From Primulina eburnea (lineage: Eukaryota; Streptophyta; Magnoliopsida; Lamiales; Gesneriaceae): a stretch of 64,000 nt of DNA. The stretch is taken from positions 1 through 64,000 of the forward strand of contig NW_027330869.1 in the NCBI RefSeq assembly GCF_022965805.1, given 5' to 3'. Of the stretch, positions 1 through 10,340 are shown piece by piece. The position numbers and the translations under genes were made by a program. The notes beneath the pieces were generated by a model. That model saw only the letters and a list, made by a program, of their open reading frames with translations, was not told the DNA's origin and searched no databases. The stretch's first letter is position 1; every line of letters begins with the position of its first letter.

Positions 1-2
1 GG

Positions 3-890
3 CTAATTTTCCTTGAGTACAAATCTCATCACCCTGCGGAACGGTGAAACTTTAAGGAAAACCTTTTCCCCTGACTGAAACTGTAGAGGTCTACGCTTGG
101 TATTCACGTAACTCGATTGACGATCTTGTGCAGTTTTAATTCTCTTCTTAATCAATTCCACTACGTCAATCGCTTGTTTAACTAATTCAAGTCCTTGCAC
201 TTGTCGTTCTCCTACTTCGTCCCAAAACAATGGAGTACGATAACGTCTACCGTACAATGCTTCGAATGGAGCCATACCAATGCTACTGTGGTAGCTATTG
301 TTATATGCAAACTCTACAAGCGGCAGATGATCATGCCATGCTGGTCCAAAATCCAAAGCACAAGCACGAAACATATCCTCAAGCGTCTGAATAGTCCTCT
401 CAGACTGACCATTGGTTTATGGATGATAGGCAGTGCTCAGACTCAATGTCGTTCCCAACGCTTTTTGAAAACTTCCCCAGAACCTCGAGTTAAACCGTGG
501 ATCTCTATCACTGACTATACTTGTTGGCACGACATGATATTTAAGAATCTCTTGGATGTATAGTCTTGCCATGCGATCGAAACTATATTCCTGACTATAC
601 GGAATGAAATGTGCTGACTTAGTCAGTCGGTCCACAACAACCCAAATTGCATCACAATTCTTAGAAGACAGTGTCAAGTGGGTGACAAAATCCATCGTTA
701 CATGCTCTCACTTCCACTCAGGGATAGGAAGATTCTGAAGTAATCCTCCTGGTCGTCGATGTTCAGCTTTCATTTGCTGACAAACCAAACACTTGGCTAC
801 AAACTGGTAAACACTTCTCTTCATACCCTTCCACCAAAACCTGGTCTTCAAATCCTTATACATTTTCATGCTTCCAGGGTGGATACTCAA
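3..890 (-). pseudogene. Gypsy integrase
   Basis: One reading frame from 890 to the window edge with two internal stops. It has an HHCC-type zinc region (HPGSMKMY ... CLVCQQMK), the catalytic core (MDFVTHL, VSDRDPRFNSRFW, AYHP...) and the C-terminal part (FAYNNSYHSSIGMAPFEALYGRR, SGEKVFLKVSP). Both stops fit single transitions: TGG to TGA after PIPEWK and CAA to TAA after TAYHP. The C-terminal tail lies outside the window. Confidence 0.85.
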
Positions 891-897
891 CTTACTC

Positions 898-2484
898 CTA
901 TGAGCTTGAGATAAAATCTCGTCTCAATTTATAATCTTCTGGAACTACGATTCTTCCTGACAGACACAAGGTTCCATCTGTTTGGAACGCAAAGCCAGAC
1001 GCGTTGTCTCCGTTAGCTAACCTTGCTAACTTTTCCACATTCGGATCAAAAAACTGAGCTTCTCTGATTTTGGCATACAACATCGGTTCAGATAAAATGA
1101 TCGTTACTCGAATGTGTTCCATTCCTTTCTTATGACGGAAGTGAAATCCCAGAGAACAACAATCTTGGATTACACTTGATATGAAACTTGTCTGAAGTGC
1201 AGATAATCTCACCTTGCGACTAAGAGCATCAGCTGTAAGATTCGCTGATCCTGGATGATACTTGATTTCGCAATCATAATCCTTTAACAAATCCATCCAT
1301 TTTCTTTGGCGCATATTCAACTCTGCTTGAGTAAAGATATACTTCAAACTCTTGTGATCTGTAAAGATCTCAAATCTCTCTCCGTAGAGATAATGTCTCC
1401 AGATCTTCAAAGCAAACACAATCGCTGCCAATTCCAGATCATGAACTGGATAATTCTCTTCATGCTTCTTCAACTGTCTGGATGGATATGCAATCACATG
1501 ACCATTCTGGGTTAAAACGCACCCAAGTCCTTGAAGTGATGCATCAGTGTACACAATGTACCCTCCTGATCCAGATGGCAGAGCTAAAACTGGTGCAGTT
1601 GTCAAACGTTGACGCAGTTCATTGAAACTATTTTCACAATCATGAGTCCATTCGAACTGCACATTCTTACAGGTCAGTTGAGTCAATGGTTTAGCAATCT
1701 GAGAAAATCCTGAGATGAATCTCTGGTAATAACCTGCCAAACCTAGAAGACTTCTTATCTCTTGTGCTGATTCCGGTCTTGCCCAACTCAACACTGCTTT
1801 GATCTTGCTAGGATCCACTGATATCCCATCTTTGGATATAACATGTCCCAAGAATACAACTCTGTCGAGCAAAAACTCGCACTTGTTCAACTTAGCATAC
1901 AGTTGGTGATTCCTTAAGGTTAGCAACACAATCCTTAAATGTTTTGCATGCTCTTCAAGACTACAAGAGTATACCAGTATGTCATCAATAAAGACAATGA
2001 CAAACTTGTCAAGATAATCCTCGAATACTCGGTTCATCAAATCCATAAATACTGTTTGAGCATTCGACAAACCAAACGGCATCACTAGAAACTCGTGATG
2101 CTCATACCTTGTTCGAAATGCAGTCTTAGGGATATCATGTTGATGAACTCGAAGTTGATGATATCCAGACAGTAAATCGATCTTCGAATACACTGAAGTC
2201 CCTTGCAGTTGATCAAACAAATCATCAATCCGTGGTAACAGATATTTATTCTTGACTGTTTCTCGGTTCAACTGTCGATAATCTATGCAAAGCCGCATAG
2301 ACCCATCCTTCTTTTTAACGAACAACATTGGTGCTCCCCAAGGAGACACACTGGGTCTAATGTACCCTTTGTCGGGAAGATCTTGTAACTGTTGTTTCAA
2401 CTCTTTCATCTCTGTTGGTGCCAATCTATAAGGCGCTCTGGAGATAGGTGCAGTTCCTGGTACCAACTCTATCTCCGCTTCCAC
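898..2484 (-). CDS. Gypsy reverse transcriptase-RNase H
   Basis: A 528-residue open stretch resuming immediately after the inserted LTR. RT blocks are clear: [23 protein letters not shown], the catalytic FIDDILVYS (the usual YIDD has F at the first position), FLGHVIS and the thumb/connection. RNase H follows with TDASLQGLG, an LELAAIV glutamate and FTDHKSL. Position 2484 is not a true start: the frame begins inside the broken linker. At the C-terminal side a one-base shift near 905-930 separates it from the integrase HHCC region. Confidence 0.9.
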   Translation of the reverse strand: MEAEIELVPGTAPISRAPYRLAPTEMKELKQQLQDLPDKGYIRPSVSPWGAPMLFVKKKDGSMRLCIDYRQLNRETVKNKYLLPRIDDLFDQLQGTSVYSKIDLLSGYHQLRVHQHDIPKTAFRTRYEHHEFLVMPFGLSNAQTVFMDLMNRVFEDYLDKFVIVFIDDILVYSCSLEEHAKHLRIVLLTLRNHQLYAKLNKCEFLLDRVVFLGHVISKDGISVDPSKIKAVLSWARPESAQEIRSLLGLAGYYQRFISGFSQIAKPLTQLTCKNVQFEWTHDCENSFNELRQRLTTAPVLALPSGSGGYIVYTDASLQGLGCVLTQNGHVIAYPSRQLKKHEENYPVHDLELAAIVFALKIWRHYLYGERFEIFTDHKSLKYIFTQAELNMRQRKWMDLLKDYDCEIKYHPGSANLTADALSRKVRLSALQTSFISSVIQDCCSLGFHFRHKKGMEHIRVTIILSEPMLYAKIREAQFFDPNVEKLARLANGDNASGFAFQTDGTLCLSGRIVVPEDYKLRRDFISSS

Positions 2485-2492
2485 TTCCCTTT

Positions 2493-3985
2493 TGACAGGT
2501 GTTGTTTTTACGTGTTTTATTGCATTAATGTGTGTGTGTTTACATTGTGCGTGCGTTTATTTCATTCACATTTTGTTCATTATAGAATAAACATTTGCAT
2601 TTGATCATGTCTCACTCGTATGTGAAAAATTTGCAGGAAAAATGACTGGGAAGCCGAATATGGAGCAAAGTGCGAACTGAAGCAAAAAGTGAGCAGAAAA
2701 GGCGGCGCTCGAGCGGTACTTTTATACCACCCGAGCACGAGAGGTGAAAGGCCGAGGAGAAATCCCGAGAGGTCGGCGCTCGAGCGGTTGTTTTGTACCG
2801 CTCGAGCGCGAGCAGGGATCCAAGTTACAGAAGATTGGCGCTCGGGCGGTAATTCTTTACCGCCCGAGCGCGAGAAGCCGCATGCCCCAAGTATTTTACA
2901 GAGAGTGTGGCGCTCTAGAGGTAATTCTTTACCGCCCGAGCGCCACCTAATTTTGGCAAGATTTTGCAGCCGAATCTTTACCTTATTTTGGAGGGGTGGC
3001 TAATATGGGAATGATTATGGCACAAAATAGAGAGATTCAGACATTATTCAGACTGCACTCTTCAGCCACCACAAGCCTTGGAGAGGAATTCACGTTCGGA
3101 TTGAAGATTTGAAGATTTCCGGGCATCGCTCGTCGTGTTTTTTGTCACTTCTAGTATTTTTTGTTTAGTTTTTAGCATTTGAACTTAGTTTTGTTGATTT
3201 CAATCATGAATTTTAGTAGCTAAACTCGAATATTTGTTGGGATTTAAGGGGAGCCTACCCCAAACTTTGATTTGAATTAATTTATATTCGATGGTGGCAT
3301 AATTATTGATTATACTATTGTTTTTCTTCGTGTTGTTAGAGCGTAGCTAACTTTAACAACGTTTTTATATTGCGAGTGAGTTCGAGAGAATAACTAGTGA
3401 TAGGGACGAGTAGTATAATCTGTGGATCTACAATTTACATAGATATATGAAATTGGATACGCGCCGATAGTCATAGTCCTTAGGGTCGAAAATTAGGGGA
3501 TTTCATAAATCGAAATGCGATTCACTCTTGATAAATAATTAAAAACATTTAATTACTTTATTGAGTCGAATTAGTTTGGCATAGCTCGAGAGAGTGTGTT
3601 CAGTTGAATAGGAAATCCTGTCGCAAACATATAATCACTATCGAACGAATTAATTAATTAACGAGGGGTAGGTGAACCGAAATTCCCAACAAATTCATTT
3701 CTCGTTGAATTTTACTCAACATTTTAGATATTAATTCTCATTCATTACTTATTAAATCATTTTATTTGCATCTTTCTTTGAGCATAGTAGTATTAATCAC
3801 TAAATCAAATTTTCGTTGCTAAAGATCTCATAACTGAAAAAAATAATTGTTAAATACAGTCCTCAGTGGAACGATACTCGTACTCATATACATTATACTA
3901 TTACTTGACATCGTGCACTTGCGATTAATTTTGAGCATACAAAATCATATTTTTATTGAGGATTCCATAGTGCAAGTTTTGCTCG
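2493..3985 (+). mobile_element. Solo LTR of another Ty3/gypsy element, nested in pol
   Basis: About 1.5 kb of AT-rich DNA sits exactly between the protease linker (ending LPPE) and the RT frame (starting REVEAEIEL), so it is an insertion. It begins TGACAGGTG. Its end has the pattern common to gypsy LTR 3' ends (a GTGGAACGATACTCG block, then ACTTGACATCGTGCACTTGCG). No internal coding region is present. The target duplication is not clear: the flanks CCTTT and CTCTC are only partly alike, so the ends are good to a few bases. It carries the hairpin array at 2704-2944. Confidence 0.65.
2704..2944. repeat. Array of four GC-rich hairpins in the solo LTR
   Basis: Units start at 2704, 2775, 2837 and 2909 (spacings 71, 62 and 72). 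Each has a left arm close to GGCGCTCGAGCGGT, a 7-9 base AT-rich loop, and a right arm close to ACCGCCCGAGCGC. The unit at 2837 pairs perfectly; others carry A/C or similar mismatches. The surrounding DNA is AT-rich, so the units stand out. A matching array is at 61729-61909. Confidence 0.85.
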
Positions 3986-3986
3986 A

Positions 3987-4946
3987 TCAACTCTCTGGAG
4001 GTAATCCAGGAATTTCATCGGGGAAAACATCAGGAAATTCATCGACAACTGGAATGTTCTTCACATCGATTACATCCTTTGATATGTCAACAGCATAAAT
4101 GAGGTATCCTTCTCCTCCTTTCGCTAAAGCCCGTTGTGCCTTTAGAGCAGACACTACTGGCATTGGGGGTCGAGCTCCCTCACCAAAGAAGAACCAATTC
4201 TCGTCTCCTTCTGGACGAAACTGAACGAGACGTTGATAACAATCTACCGTCGCTCTATACTTAGTCAATAGGTCGATTCCCATAATACAATCGAAATCTT
4301 TCATAGCCAATATCATCAAATTGGCAGACAATTACTTCCCCTCAAACTCTAGCAAACAGTTTACTACAAGTCGCTTAGCTAAAACCTCTTGCCCTATCGA
4401 CGTAGACACCGACATCAAAACATCTAATGACACGTAGGGTAGTTTATGCTTCTTAACAAACATTGGTGCTATGAATGAATGTGATGCCCCAGTGTCAATC
4501 AATAAATATGCAGGAATACCACATAAAAGAAAATTACCTGCAATGACTCTCTCGTTATGCTCCTCAGCTTGTTCTTGGTTCAAGGCAAACACTTGCCCCT
4601 GAACTCGTGGGCATTGTTGAGATCCTTGCGATATTCCTCCACGACGAGAACCTTGAGCAGGAAAACCTTTCTGTTGCACAGTGGCCTCAGACTGTTTTCC
4701 ACTATAAGACCTTGTCATAGAACCTCCGCCTCCACTCTGATTCTCCAAATTAGGGCAATCCCTCTTCATGTGACCAAAACCACCGCAATTGAAACATGAA
4801 CCTGTTGCTCTTCGACAATTCTCCGTCGGGTGATTGCCTCCGCAGTGGCCACATTGCATCTTTTTCCTGCCAAAGCTGTGCACCCCTCCAGAACCGGAAG
4901 AAGAAGAAGATGCAGACTTCTTGAAAGACTGACCCCTTGGTCCCAA
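3987..4946 (-). pseudogene. Gypsy gag zinc knuckles and aspartic protease
   Basis: Continues the gag frame. A serine/glycine-rich stretch is followed by a CGHCGGNHPTENC segment and a canonical CCHC knuckle, CFNCGGFGHMKRDCP, then the retropepsin active site LLIDTGASHSF. A second in-frame TAA at about 4330 splits the region; downstream the text (MGIDLLTKYRATVDCYQRL) is the protease-RT linker typical of this clade. It ends at LPPES, where the solo LTR at 2493-3985 interrupts the polyprotein. Confidence 0.85.
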
Positions 4947-4958
4947 CGAACTAGAACT

Positions 4959-5666
4959 TTAGCTAGCTTGCATAGCCTTCCACCTACCAATACTGATCTC
5001 GGTTTGACGACAACGATTCACTAATCCTTTGTACGAAGAAGGATCATCACAGACAGAAACCCGATCAAAAATCTCCTGGTTCAAACCATTCAAAAAATGA
5101 GAATATTTTGCTGCAGAATTCTCACTGATGTGAGGAGCGTACGGCAACAGATCCGTAAAACGCTTTTGATAATCCTCAATGTTCGAATCTCCTTGCTTAA
5201 TGTTCAACAGTTCCATCTCCTTCGCCTGGCGAAGAGCTGGCGAAAAGTGATGATTGATGAAGGCCTGACGGAAATGTTCCCAATGAATCCGCCCATGCTG
5301 CTGAACTAGAATGGCAGAAACAGGTTTCCACCATTTCCGAGCTTTTCCTTGGATCATGAAATCGGCTACCTCCATCTTCTCATCTTCGTCATCGTGCAGC
5401 ACTCGAAAACACTGCTCCATGATATCGACCCAAGCTTCAGCAACATCAGCATTCTCATCTCCGGTCAAAGGTGGAGGTCCAATCTTTATGAAATCCATGA
5501 TGTTGACACGATTCCTACGTCTCCTTTCATCATGATCTCGGTGACGCCTTCCGTCACGATCTCTACGACGATGTTCTCGGCCAGCCTCATCGTCGCCATA
5601 ACGGCCATGTCCCACACTACCGTGACTGCTTCCATCTCCTGACATCTGAAAGGAAACCAAAATCAA
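4959..5666 (-). CDS. Gypsy gag (capsid part)
   Basis: Retrotransposon gag domain, the structural protein of the virus-like particle. The likely start is the internal methionine beginning MSGDGSSHG (around 5645). A basic Arg/Asp-rich N-terminus (residues 20-55) precedes the gag fold, with the family hallmarks A-W-V, ARKWW and the F-R-Q-A-F block. The frame ends at a TAA (4959-4961), after which the same frame continues into the zinc-knuckle region at 4946, so this is a point nonsense rather than a natural end. Confidence 0.85.
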   Translation of the reverse strand: MILVSFQMSGDGSSHGSVGHGRYGDDEAGREHRRRDRDGRRHRDHDERRRRNRVNIMDFIKIGPPPLTGDENADVAEAWVDIMEQCFRVLHDDEDEKMEVADFMIQGKARKWWKPVSAILVQQHGRIHWEHFRQAFINHHFSPALRQAKEMELLNIKQGDSNIEDYQKRFTDLLPYAPHISENSAAKYSHFLNGLNQEIFDRVSVCDDPSSYKGLVNRCRQTEISIGRWKAMQAS

Positions 5667-5731
5667 TCTCTAAATCCTCAAACAGAATTACTAATGTCCC
5701 AAAAATCTTTGCATGCTCTGATACCACCAAA

Positions 5732-7047
5732 TGTAGCGCCCTTACCCGAGCCACTACTAAATAGACTAATAAACATGGAACCTTAACAACAATTAAACAG
5801 TGGAAACCAAATAACTTAATCATCTTACAACCCAAACGAAAACAGAGCAATAACAACAGTCTTAAACATTAATAGAACCATAACAAAAACATGATTCTGA
5901 ACGTTAAAACGATAAACCACAAAAAACCTCCACTGGATCACCACCGAAAACCCAACTGCTCTAGCCACTGCCCTGGTCATCCGAACCGTCCAACCTAAGA
6001 CCTGCCACGTGGAATGGGGTGCCCAAGATGAAACAAGGGCGTGAGCGACAATCGCCCAATACGAGAATGTACGAGTATACAAACTGATATGATGCATGCG
6101 AAATGCAATATGTTCGGATATCAAGGATCAAGTCAAGAATCTCATGCTCAGTCTAGAGACGCCTCAATGTGTAGTATCTGATCTGCCCTAAGCATGTTTT
6201 GGCTTCCTCACTCCTCATCAAGACGTGGACCTGCGATGTCCAGGTCATCAGACCCCGCGGGTCCCGTCGGACACTGTCGCTCTCGATGCCCCATCGTCCA
6301 CAATACAGAATAGGGCTGAGCGGCCCCAACAAACGAGGTATATCTCAAAAGATATCAGGCTCAACATGATATGTCATGCATAATATGCCAAAGCAGTAAA
6401 ACATGTATCATGCAACAGATAAATATGCAGCATATAAGTGTGTATACTAAGCTTGGATATCTCAGTCAGTACATCACGTATCTCACTAAAACAATCTGAC
6501 AGAAAGCTCTGAACCTCGACAATACCAACATAATGAAATCACTAACAAACCATATCAAACATGCTACAAAGATCTTCCTAATGATCCTTATATCACTATC
6601 TAAGGATTTAGGATTATACATGCGTCCGTCGTCAGCCCGCTGATGATGTCTCGATCTCAGTTCACCGACCCCTCCTCGAGTCGATACTAGCTCTGAAACT
6701 TCCCAACACCAAAGTGCTCTAGAAACTGACTAGAAACTACGGTACAACTAGAACTCTCTCTGAAGAATGTGGTGAAGGAAACAAAATAATCGGCTTCCAT
6801 TTATAGGCTGCATCCGCACTATTTCAGAAAATCCGAACCAATCTTATCTGCCACGTGCCAAAATCTCATTTGTCTAGTTGGATTTCTCGAGATAATGAAA
6901 TCCGAAGTAGATCGGTTTATCTCTTTTTAAATTCGGTGGATACCAACAACTTGATCCCGATTTATCAATTCCTTAAAACTTAATTAACAAATCATTTATT
7001 ATCTCTTAATTAATACTTCATTCAAAACAAGGATTCAGGTCATTACA
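5732..7047 (-). repeat. 5' LTR and primer binding site of the gypsy element
   Basis: On the minus strand the LTR starts TGTAATGACC at 7047 and ends GGGCGCTACA at 5732, about 1316 bp, with TG...CA termini. Just inside it, TGGTATCAGAGC (rc of 5715-5726) matches the plant initiator-Met tRNA primer site. The gag start follows about 85 bp further in. The 3' partner LTR lies outside the window, so the ends cannot be confirmed by pair alignment. Confidence 0.8.
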
Positions 7048-7210
7048 CAGATTCTTAGCTCTGGTTAGGACTTACCGGTTCTTTACCTTCATAAGATTTT
7101 TTTTTTGTCTCAATTAGACATGTTCCAATTCCAATGGTAGTGTCAATTGTCCTATTTCTGAGACTGGATCAAAATTTGAGGATTTGAGTGAGGTTTCACG
7201 AAATAGCCAA

Positions 7211-7914
7211 CTACTCTTCAATCGTTTCAATTTGTTCTTTTGTAAATTGGGCAGTGAGGGCCGATGGGGCTGCTAGATTAGAACTGGTTTGGGTGTGATA
7301 CGCACAACCTTCATTCTTCCTCCATGGTTCCCAATCTATAGGTTTTTCATGGATTTCCCAGCTTTCCTCATTTGTATGACCAGGATGATGACAATGGTCA
7401 CACAAAGGTCTCTTATTTGAACGTTGTTCATGTGTGTGCATCTTATTTGAAATGAGAGCAGAAGCATCAGAGGCTTGTGGAGAGTAATATCAGTGTGCAT
7501 CACTTTCCGACGCATTTTGTCGCGTCGAACATGGGAAAATGCTTATTCAAGGGATGGAATGGGGGCAACCATTCTGCCCCAAACATCATCCAGATTTTGA
7601 TTTAAACCAGTCAAAAAGTCAAAAAGCTTTTTTAAAAAAATAGCATGTCCATTTTTGACACTGCTATCAGCACATAAAGAACTTCTATCAAGAAACATAT
7701 CAAGTTCCTGCCTTAAGTCTTGAAGGTCTGAAAATTGTAGGGTGGCTGAGTTCAAGCCTTGCCTCCATTCTTTCAGTTTAAAATGAATTTGAAATGTTTG
7801 TGAAGCATTTCCAAAATCCGAATATATCTTGTTAGCATCCACACACCTTCGGAGTTTGAAACCATCGATAGTAGTGAATGATGTTAGGTTCCATCGAGTT
7901 GATGAGCCAATCAA
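7211..7914 (-). pseudogene. Copia gag fragments
   Basis: Two stretches in different frames. The upstream part (7914-7543) resembles the UBN2-type gag with FKLKEWRQGLNSATLQFSDLQ and an LTGLNQNLDDVWGRM-like C-terminus. The downstream part (7441-7211) carries the zinc knuckle CDHCHHPGHTNEESWEIH, in which the last cysteine position reads S/W, so the knuckle is degenerate. A frameshift or stop separates the two near 7500. No protease or pol follows. Confidence 0.65.
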
Positions 7915-8200
7915 GAAAAATTGAATCCTCGGCTGTCTAGATTTTGTAGGACAGATCCGTAGATTTTTTAGAAGGAAGATCTAATGTGAGGTAGCCTAGC
8001 TACCGTTACCGCAATTGACAATCTTAGGGATTGAGCCCTTTGTAGTAATTTTGGCCATTGAGTTTATGGGTTAAGGAAGATACGTCACCTTCAGATAAAG
8101 ATGCAATGGTGCCAGAATTTTTCCGATGTTGCAATAGATTAGTTGGAATCTATTAGACATATTTTATTGGTGGAGAAGAGAACCCTTATTTCTGATACCA

Positions 8201-8392
8201 TGTAGAAAAATAATAATGACAGAAAAATAATTCTTATATAATTCTTCTGTATATTAAAACAACCCTTTAAATAACCTAATCTACAAAAGATTTACTTTAA
8301 TCAAATCTTATCCTACCAAATACAAATTATATTCAAATCTACAAGATTGATTCAAAATTATCACAAATATTATGTAAATCTACATCCTCACA
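8201..8392 (-). repeat. 192-bp copia LTR with degenerate PBS
   Basis: Read on the minus strand it runs TGTGAGGATG ... TTTTTCTACA. Directly inside, TGGTATCAGA (rc of 8191-8200) matches the first ten bases of the initiator-Met primer site, and the following bases have diverged. Confidence 0.75.
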
Positions 8393-8423
8393 TGTCGACA
8401 TTTCAGAGCATCAATTAGTCTAA

Positions 8424-8603
8424 GAGTGATTCTCATGTGAGACCTCTCACGGGTCATAATCCGTGAGACGGGTCAATCCTATCCATATTCACAATAAAAA
8501 GTAATACTCTCCGCATAAAAAATAATATTTTTCATGGATGACCCAAATAAGAGATCCGTCTCACAAATACGACCCGTGAGACCGTCTCACACAAGTTTTT
8601 GCC
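8424..8603. mobile_element. 180-bp MITE with 9-bp target duplication (Mutator-type)
   Basis: Flanked by TTAGTCTAA on both sides (8415-8423 and 8604-8612). The ends are inverted repeats containing TGTGAGAC...TCTCACGGGTC on the left and GACCCGTGAGACCGTCTCACA on the right, each itself partly palindromic. The 9-bp duplication is typical of Mutator-like elements. No coding capacity. A relative is at 24320-24468 in the opposite orientation. Confidence 0.75.
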
Positions 8604-8612
8604 TTAGTCTAA

Positions 8613-9045
8613 ACTTTATCATCAAATCCAATTGACGTTGGCTTAGAGTTCAAAGCAAAAAAAATGTTTCCTTCATTATTTCATGCATTAAACTCTTTCC
8701 ATGCTTCTTTTATTGCCCCTTTGTTGGGCGAGAAAAGTGTAAAAACTAAGAAAAATTTTGTAGCCAAATTATCAAACATGTAGCGGGCACCAGAGTTCAG
8801 AACCTAGATAATATTTTAAACAATGCCCAAAAGACAAACCTACAGGAACTCAAATTAGAAAACATGAACAACCAAAATTTACTAAAACAAACCAAGACAT
8901 AGAAACAATGGACTAGAACCTTAGTGCAATCATAAATACTCCAGCACTGAAGCAAAAAAACCAAAATTCCGATGAAAACACGAGAAGGAAAAACAGCAGC
9001 GCAAAGAAAAAAATAGAGCAACAAATCTGGAAATGAAACCAGAAG
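8613..9045. other. No gene seen
   Basis: AT-rich sequence between the MITE and the copia element. The minus-strand reading at 8797-9087 is hydrophobic low-complexity text with no recognisable domain and runs into the LTR, so it is not called as a gene. Confidence 0.5.
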
Positions 9046-9480
9046 TATTAACTTTAATATATAGCCTAGTTGATTATTAGTTAGCATATCCGTTAGCGGT
9101 TAATTGTTTGTTAGTCAGTTAGGTGGTAAATACTTAAGGTGTGTTTGGTTGAGTGGATTAAATAAGGATAGATTATTAGTCCAATATATATCGTTAAAAT
9201 TTTAAGATATTTTAATAATCATTTTGACCCGGTTTAAGATCTAATTTTATTAATCAAATAGTTATCCATAAAATTGGATCTTAAATCGGGTCAAAATGAT
9301 TATTAAAACAACTTAAAATTTTAACGATAAATATTGGACTATTAATCTATCATTATTTAATCCACTCAACCAAACACACCTTAATGTATATATACGTGTA
9401 CACAAATCTTGCTTACCTCTCCTTCAGTAAGAAACGTAATGAGAAATTTTTCTTCTCGCTCCTCTCTGGTCAAGCTCAAT
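9046..9480 (+). repeat. Copia 5' LTR, interrupted by a MITE
   Basis: Matches the 3' LTR: both have TATTA[AG]CTTTAA, then ATATAGCCTAGT, GGCGGTAAATA/GGTGGTAAATA, and end with GCTCGCTCCTCTC...CAAGCTCAAT. Both have lost the canonical TG start (TATTA instead of TGTTA). After the end, CGCAATCAGAGCG resembles a decayed tRNA-Met primer site. Confidence 0.75.
9138..9380. mobile_element. 243-bp fold-back MITE in the copia LTR
   Basis: Perfect terminal repeats GGTGTGTTTGGTTGAGTGG / CCACTCAACCAAACACACC. The whole element folds into one long hairpin with arms of about 115 bp and a small loop near 9255. TTAA lies on both sides (9134-9137, 9381-9384). Its absence from the 3' LTR of the same element proves that it is an insertion. 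Tourist/PIF-like ends are suggested by the TGTTTGG motif, but a 4-bp TTAA duplication is not the usual 3 bp. Confidence 0.85.
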
Positions 9481-9652
9481 ACGCAATCAGAGCGATGCTG
9501 CTCACCCATTGATTGAAGATCTCCGATAAAATCGGAGTGCTCGCCGCTTGCATATTCCGACTATCTGACTAAATTATCTCTCTTGATTTCATCGATCTAG
9601 GATCATAATCTAGTGGAATTAATTTTTCTACTTCATTTGGGTTTCTCTTACA

Positions 9653-10335
9653 ATGGCACAAGCGATCAATAATTCTGATGATTCCTTAGTACATACATCA
9701 CTCTGATAGTCCAAGACTTTTTCTCGTCTCTCAATTGCTGACCAGAAATAACATTTCCTATTGGTGTCGAGCTATGCTTATACCTTTTTCTATGAGAAAC
9801 AAACGGGGGTTTGTAGATGGATCAATTCTGAAGCCTGATAATTCTGATTTAAGATTGTTGGCTTCATGGAAATGAAACAACAATATTGTGATGTCATTGG
9901 TACTCAATTCCGTTTCAAAGGAAATATCAACAAATATCATTTTCACAAATTCCATTTTGGATATTTGGAAAGACCTCAAAGATTGATTTCATCAGAGCAA
10001 TGGCTCGAGAATATTTCAAATAAGTCGTGAATTGATCAATCATTGTCAAGGTCAAACATCTGTAAGCGTTGTAATTCACAAAGCTTAAAGCAATTTGGAA
10101 AGAACTCAACAATTTCAGACCTCAATGTGTTTGTGGAAGCTGTTGTGAAGGAATTAAGAAACTTGAACTACGTCATCAGATGGATTATGTGCTAGCATTT
10201 TTTATGGGGCTCAATGAGTCTTTCTCCCAAGTCAGGAGTCAAATTATATTAATTGATTTGCCGCCTCCGATCAACAAAGTGTTCTCTATGATCATCCAAG
10301 AAGAGAGACTACGCCAGATTGGTTCGCAAATTACA
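9653..10335 (+). pseudogene. Copia gag, 5' half
   Basis: Starts with an ATG reading MAQAINNSDDS. Fragments in shifting frames follow: NYFSWCRAML and MRNKRGFVDGSI, the N-terminal gag (DUF4219-like) signature, and from 10180 YVLAFFMGLNESFSQVRSQI with PPPINKVFSMIIQEER, the UBN2 signature. The frame is broken several times between these blocks. It is cut at 10340 by a solo LTR and resumes at the end of the triplicated unit. Confidence 0.75.
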
Positions 10336-10340
10336 CTCAC

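Larger units (their letters stand above)
1..7047 (-). mobile_element. Ty3/gypsy retrotransposon (Del/Tekay-like chromovirus), 5' part
   Basis: Minus-strand element read from its 5' LTR (5732-7047) through gag, protease, RT, RNase H and integrase; it leaves the window at position 1, so the 3' end and any chromodomain are not visible. The domain order PR-RT-RH-INT is that of Ty3/gypsy. The chromovirus assignment rests on the RT/INT text and is inference. The coding frame is mostly continuous but broken by isolated stops, a frameshift near 898 and a solo-LTR insertion (2493-3985) in the PR-RT linker. It abuts, and probably interrupts, the copia remnant at 7048-8392. Confidence 0.9.
7048..8392 (-). 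mobile_element. Ty1/copia remnant: 5' LTR and gag only
   Basis: A short LTR, a primer site and two gag fragments on the minus strand. The element stops at 7048, where the gypsy LTR begins, so its pol is either left of the window beyond that element or deleted. The type (copia) is inferred from the gag text and the short LTR. Confidence 0.7.

Noticed and set aside
2689..3003. Arg/Pro-rich plus-strand ORFs over the hairpin array
   Set aside because: The reading is a by-product of the GC hairpin repeats lacking stops; repeated GARAV/YRPSA-like peptides simply restate the DNA repeat. No domain.
8797..9087. 96-aa hydrophobic minus-strand ORF
   Set aside because: Phe/Leu/Cys-rich reading of AT-rich DNA, overlapping the copia LTR start; no family text.
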